From: Deltaproteobacteria bacterium
Lineage (GTDB): Bacteria > Desulfobacterota > Anaeroferrophillalia > Anaeroferrophillales > Tharpellaceae
Length of the DNA stretch: 7,513 nt
Direction of reading: 5' to 3'
NCBI GenBank assembly: GCA_030640695.1
Contig: DAOWIX010000004.1
Coordinates: 1-7,513 of the forward strand
The translations under genes were made by a program, and so were the position numbers. A model generated the notes under the pieces. That model saw only the letters and a list, made by a program, of their open reading frames with translations, ran no database searches and was not told where the DNA came from. Within the stretch, counting starts at the first letter, position 1. Every line of letters begins with the position of its first letter. Positions 6,939-7,513 of the stretch are shown here, piece by piece.

Positions 6939-7066
6939 AGAAAACAGGCTTAGTTAAAAAATTCTCACGAAAAAGAGATTGCTTTGTCAACCACCTTCTG
7001 CTACTTTTAGTAGGCAGTGTTTTACTGCACACTTAGACACTGCCCACTACAAAAACAGAGCCCACT
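6939..7066 (+). other. Intergenic region between the RNase Z-like and Nudix genes
   Basis: The first 60 bases are AT-rich and hold no GC-rich hairpin with a T-run, so I see no intrinsic terminator for the upstream gene. The remaining part holds the inverted and direct repeats listed separately. No confident promoter was found, so the Nudix gene may be co-transcribed or start within the AT-rich part. Confidence 0.45.
7001..7050 (+). repeat. Overlapping inverted repeats upstream of the Nudix gene
   Basis: Three pairings share bases here. CTACT-TTT-AGTAG (7001-7013) has 5-base arms. GCAGT-GTTTT-ACTGC (7014-7028) has 5-base arms. A longer stem pairs GTAGGCAGTGT (7010-7020) with ACACTGC and CTAC (7037-7043 and 7047-7050), giving 11 pairs with a 3-base bulge and a 16-base loop. 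The long stem excludes the two short ones, so the RNA could switch between forms. No T-run follows on either strand, so it is not an ordinary intrinsic terminator for the upstream gene. Function is unknown. Confidence 0.5.
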
Positions 7067-7067
7067 A
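7027..7067 (+). repeat. Three short direct repeats before the Nudix start codon
   Basis: The motif GCMCACTW occurs at 7027-7034 (GCACACTT), 7042-7049 (GCCCACTA) and 7060-7067 (GCCCACTA), with spacings of 15 and 18 bases. A near match in the opposite orientation (TAGTAGGC) lies at 7008-7015. The last copy runs into the ATG at 7067. This could be a repeated regulator site or a decayed duplication; it is short enough that chance is possible. Confidence 0.35.
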
Positions 7068-7513
7068 TGCCGCTAAAACAACTGGAAATTTTTTTCTCGA
7101 CTTACCAACCCGAAACCAAAACCGCAACCGATACGGTGCGAGCAGCGGTCCTCTGTCCACTCTATGTCGAAGAGAGCGTTCTAAAAATACTCTTTATCAA
7201 ACGCTCGCAAACGGTCAAGACCCATAAGGGTGAAATATCTTTCCCCGGCGGGGTTCGGGAGACCCGGGATTTTTCTCTGGAGGCGACCAGTACTAGAGAG
7301 ACGGAAGAGGAGATCGGCGTCCAGGAGAGTGACATCACCATTTTCGGAGGCCTAGATGAAGTAAATACGACAACCGGTTTTCTGGTATCGCCTTTTGTCG
7401 GGAGCATCCCCCACCCCTACAATTTCAACCTCTCTCCAGATGAGGTCGACAGCCTGATAAGTGTGGCGATTGATGATTTCCTTGAGCCGGCCGGTAATCG
7501 CCAGATAGCCCTC
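7067..7513 (+). CDS. Nudix hydrolase, CoA pyrophosphatase type (C-terminus cut by window edge)
   Basis: I translated 149 codons from the ATG at 7067, open at the right edge. Characterised bacterial enzymes of this type are about 190-210 residues, so roughly a quarter is missing. LFIKRSQTVKTHKGEISFPGG (residues 42-62) matches the CoA-pyrophosphatase signature LLTxRSxxxRxHxGxxxFPGG, with Lys in place of Arg before the His. The Nudix box follows: GG at 61-62 and RETEEEIG at 77-84, with the one-residue-longer spacing of this subfamily. Glu81 and Glu82 (with Glu80) are the likely metal-binding residues. Such enzymes split CoA or its oxidised or acyl forms into 3',5'-ADP and phosphopantetheine, in the cytoplasm. 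Exact substrate is inferred. Only a weak CAGAG stands upstream as a ribosome site. The RNase Z-like gene ends 128 bases before it on the same strand, and a structured leader lies between. Confidence 0.88.
   Translation, partial: MPLKQLEIFFSTYQPETKTATDTVRAAVLCPLYVEESVLKILFIKRSQTVKTHKGEISFPGGVRETRDFSLEATSTRETEEEIGVQESDITIFGGLDEVNTTTGFLVSPFVGSIPHPYNFNLSPDEVDSLISVAIDDFLEPAGNRQIAL

Noticed and set aside
7001..7050. Intrinsic terminator of the RNase Z-like gene
   Set aside because: The stem is followed by an A-rich stretch rather than T residues on the plus strand, and no T-run follows on the minus strand either.
6979..7227. 82-codon plus-strand frame overlapping the Nudix start
   Set aside because: It runs in another frame over the Nudix gene, whose CoA-pyrophosphatase signature is unmistakable. 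No ribosome site or domain was seen.
7162..7407. 81-codon minus-strand frame opposite the Nudix gene
   Set aside because: It is antisense to a well-supported coding region and has no recognisable features.

Overview
This window looks like a chromosomal housekeeping region from a bacterium of the deltaproteobacterial type (Desulfobacterota). The evidence is gene content: a Lon protease with a long acidic N-terminal extension, a YhaM-like OB/HD exoribonuclease, a small stand-alone methionine synthase core protein and a divergent RNase Z-like protein. Base composition is mid-range in the genes and AT-rich between them. The phylum is an inference from family resemblance; there is no rRNA or other decisive marker. 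No mobile element, CRISPR array, tRNA or prophage was found.

Layout. Positions 1-5731 are all on the minus strand. In transcription order they are: a UROD/MetE-fold protein (4658-5731), Lon protease (1885-4554), thiamine-monophosphate kinase ThiL (848-1879) and an OB-fold/HD-domain phosphohydrolase of the YhaM type (1-876, cut by the window edge). lon, thiL and the HD gene are packed tightly, with a 5-base gap and then a 29-base overlap, so they are very likely one translationally coupled operon. About 100 bases lie between the MetE-fold gene and lon, with no convincing terminator, so lon may be both read through and started locally.

An AT-rich divergent intergenic region (5732-5954) carries a perfect 14-base palindrome and separates this block from two plus-strand genes. 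These are an RNase Z-like metallo-beta-lactamase-fold hydrolase (about 5955-6938) and a CoA-pyrophosphatase-type Nudix hydrolase (7067 to the right edge). The 128 bases between these two hold overlapping inverted repeats and a short repeated motif just before the Nudix start.

How the genes fit together. Lon (protein quality control), the HD exoribonuclease and the RNase Z-like protein (RNA processing), ThiL (thiamine diphosphate synthesis) and the Nudix enzyme (CoA turnover) are maintenance and cofactor functions. No shared pathway is evident, and I found no convincing new multi-gene system. The points most worth a second look are the compact folate-independent-type methionine synthase candidate, the structured leader before the Nudix gene, the charged tails on Lon, and the start-codon question in the RNase Z-like gene.
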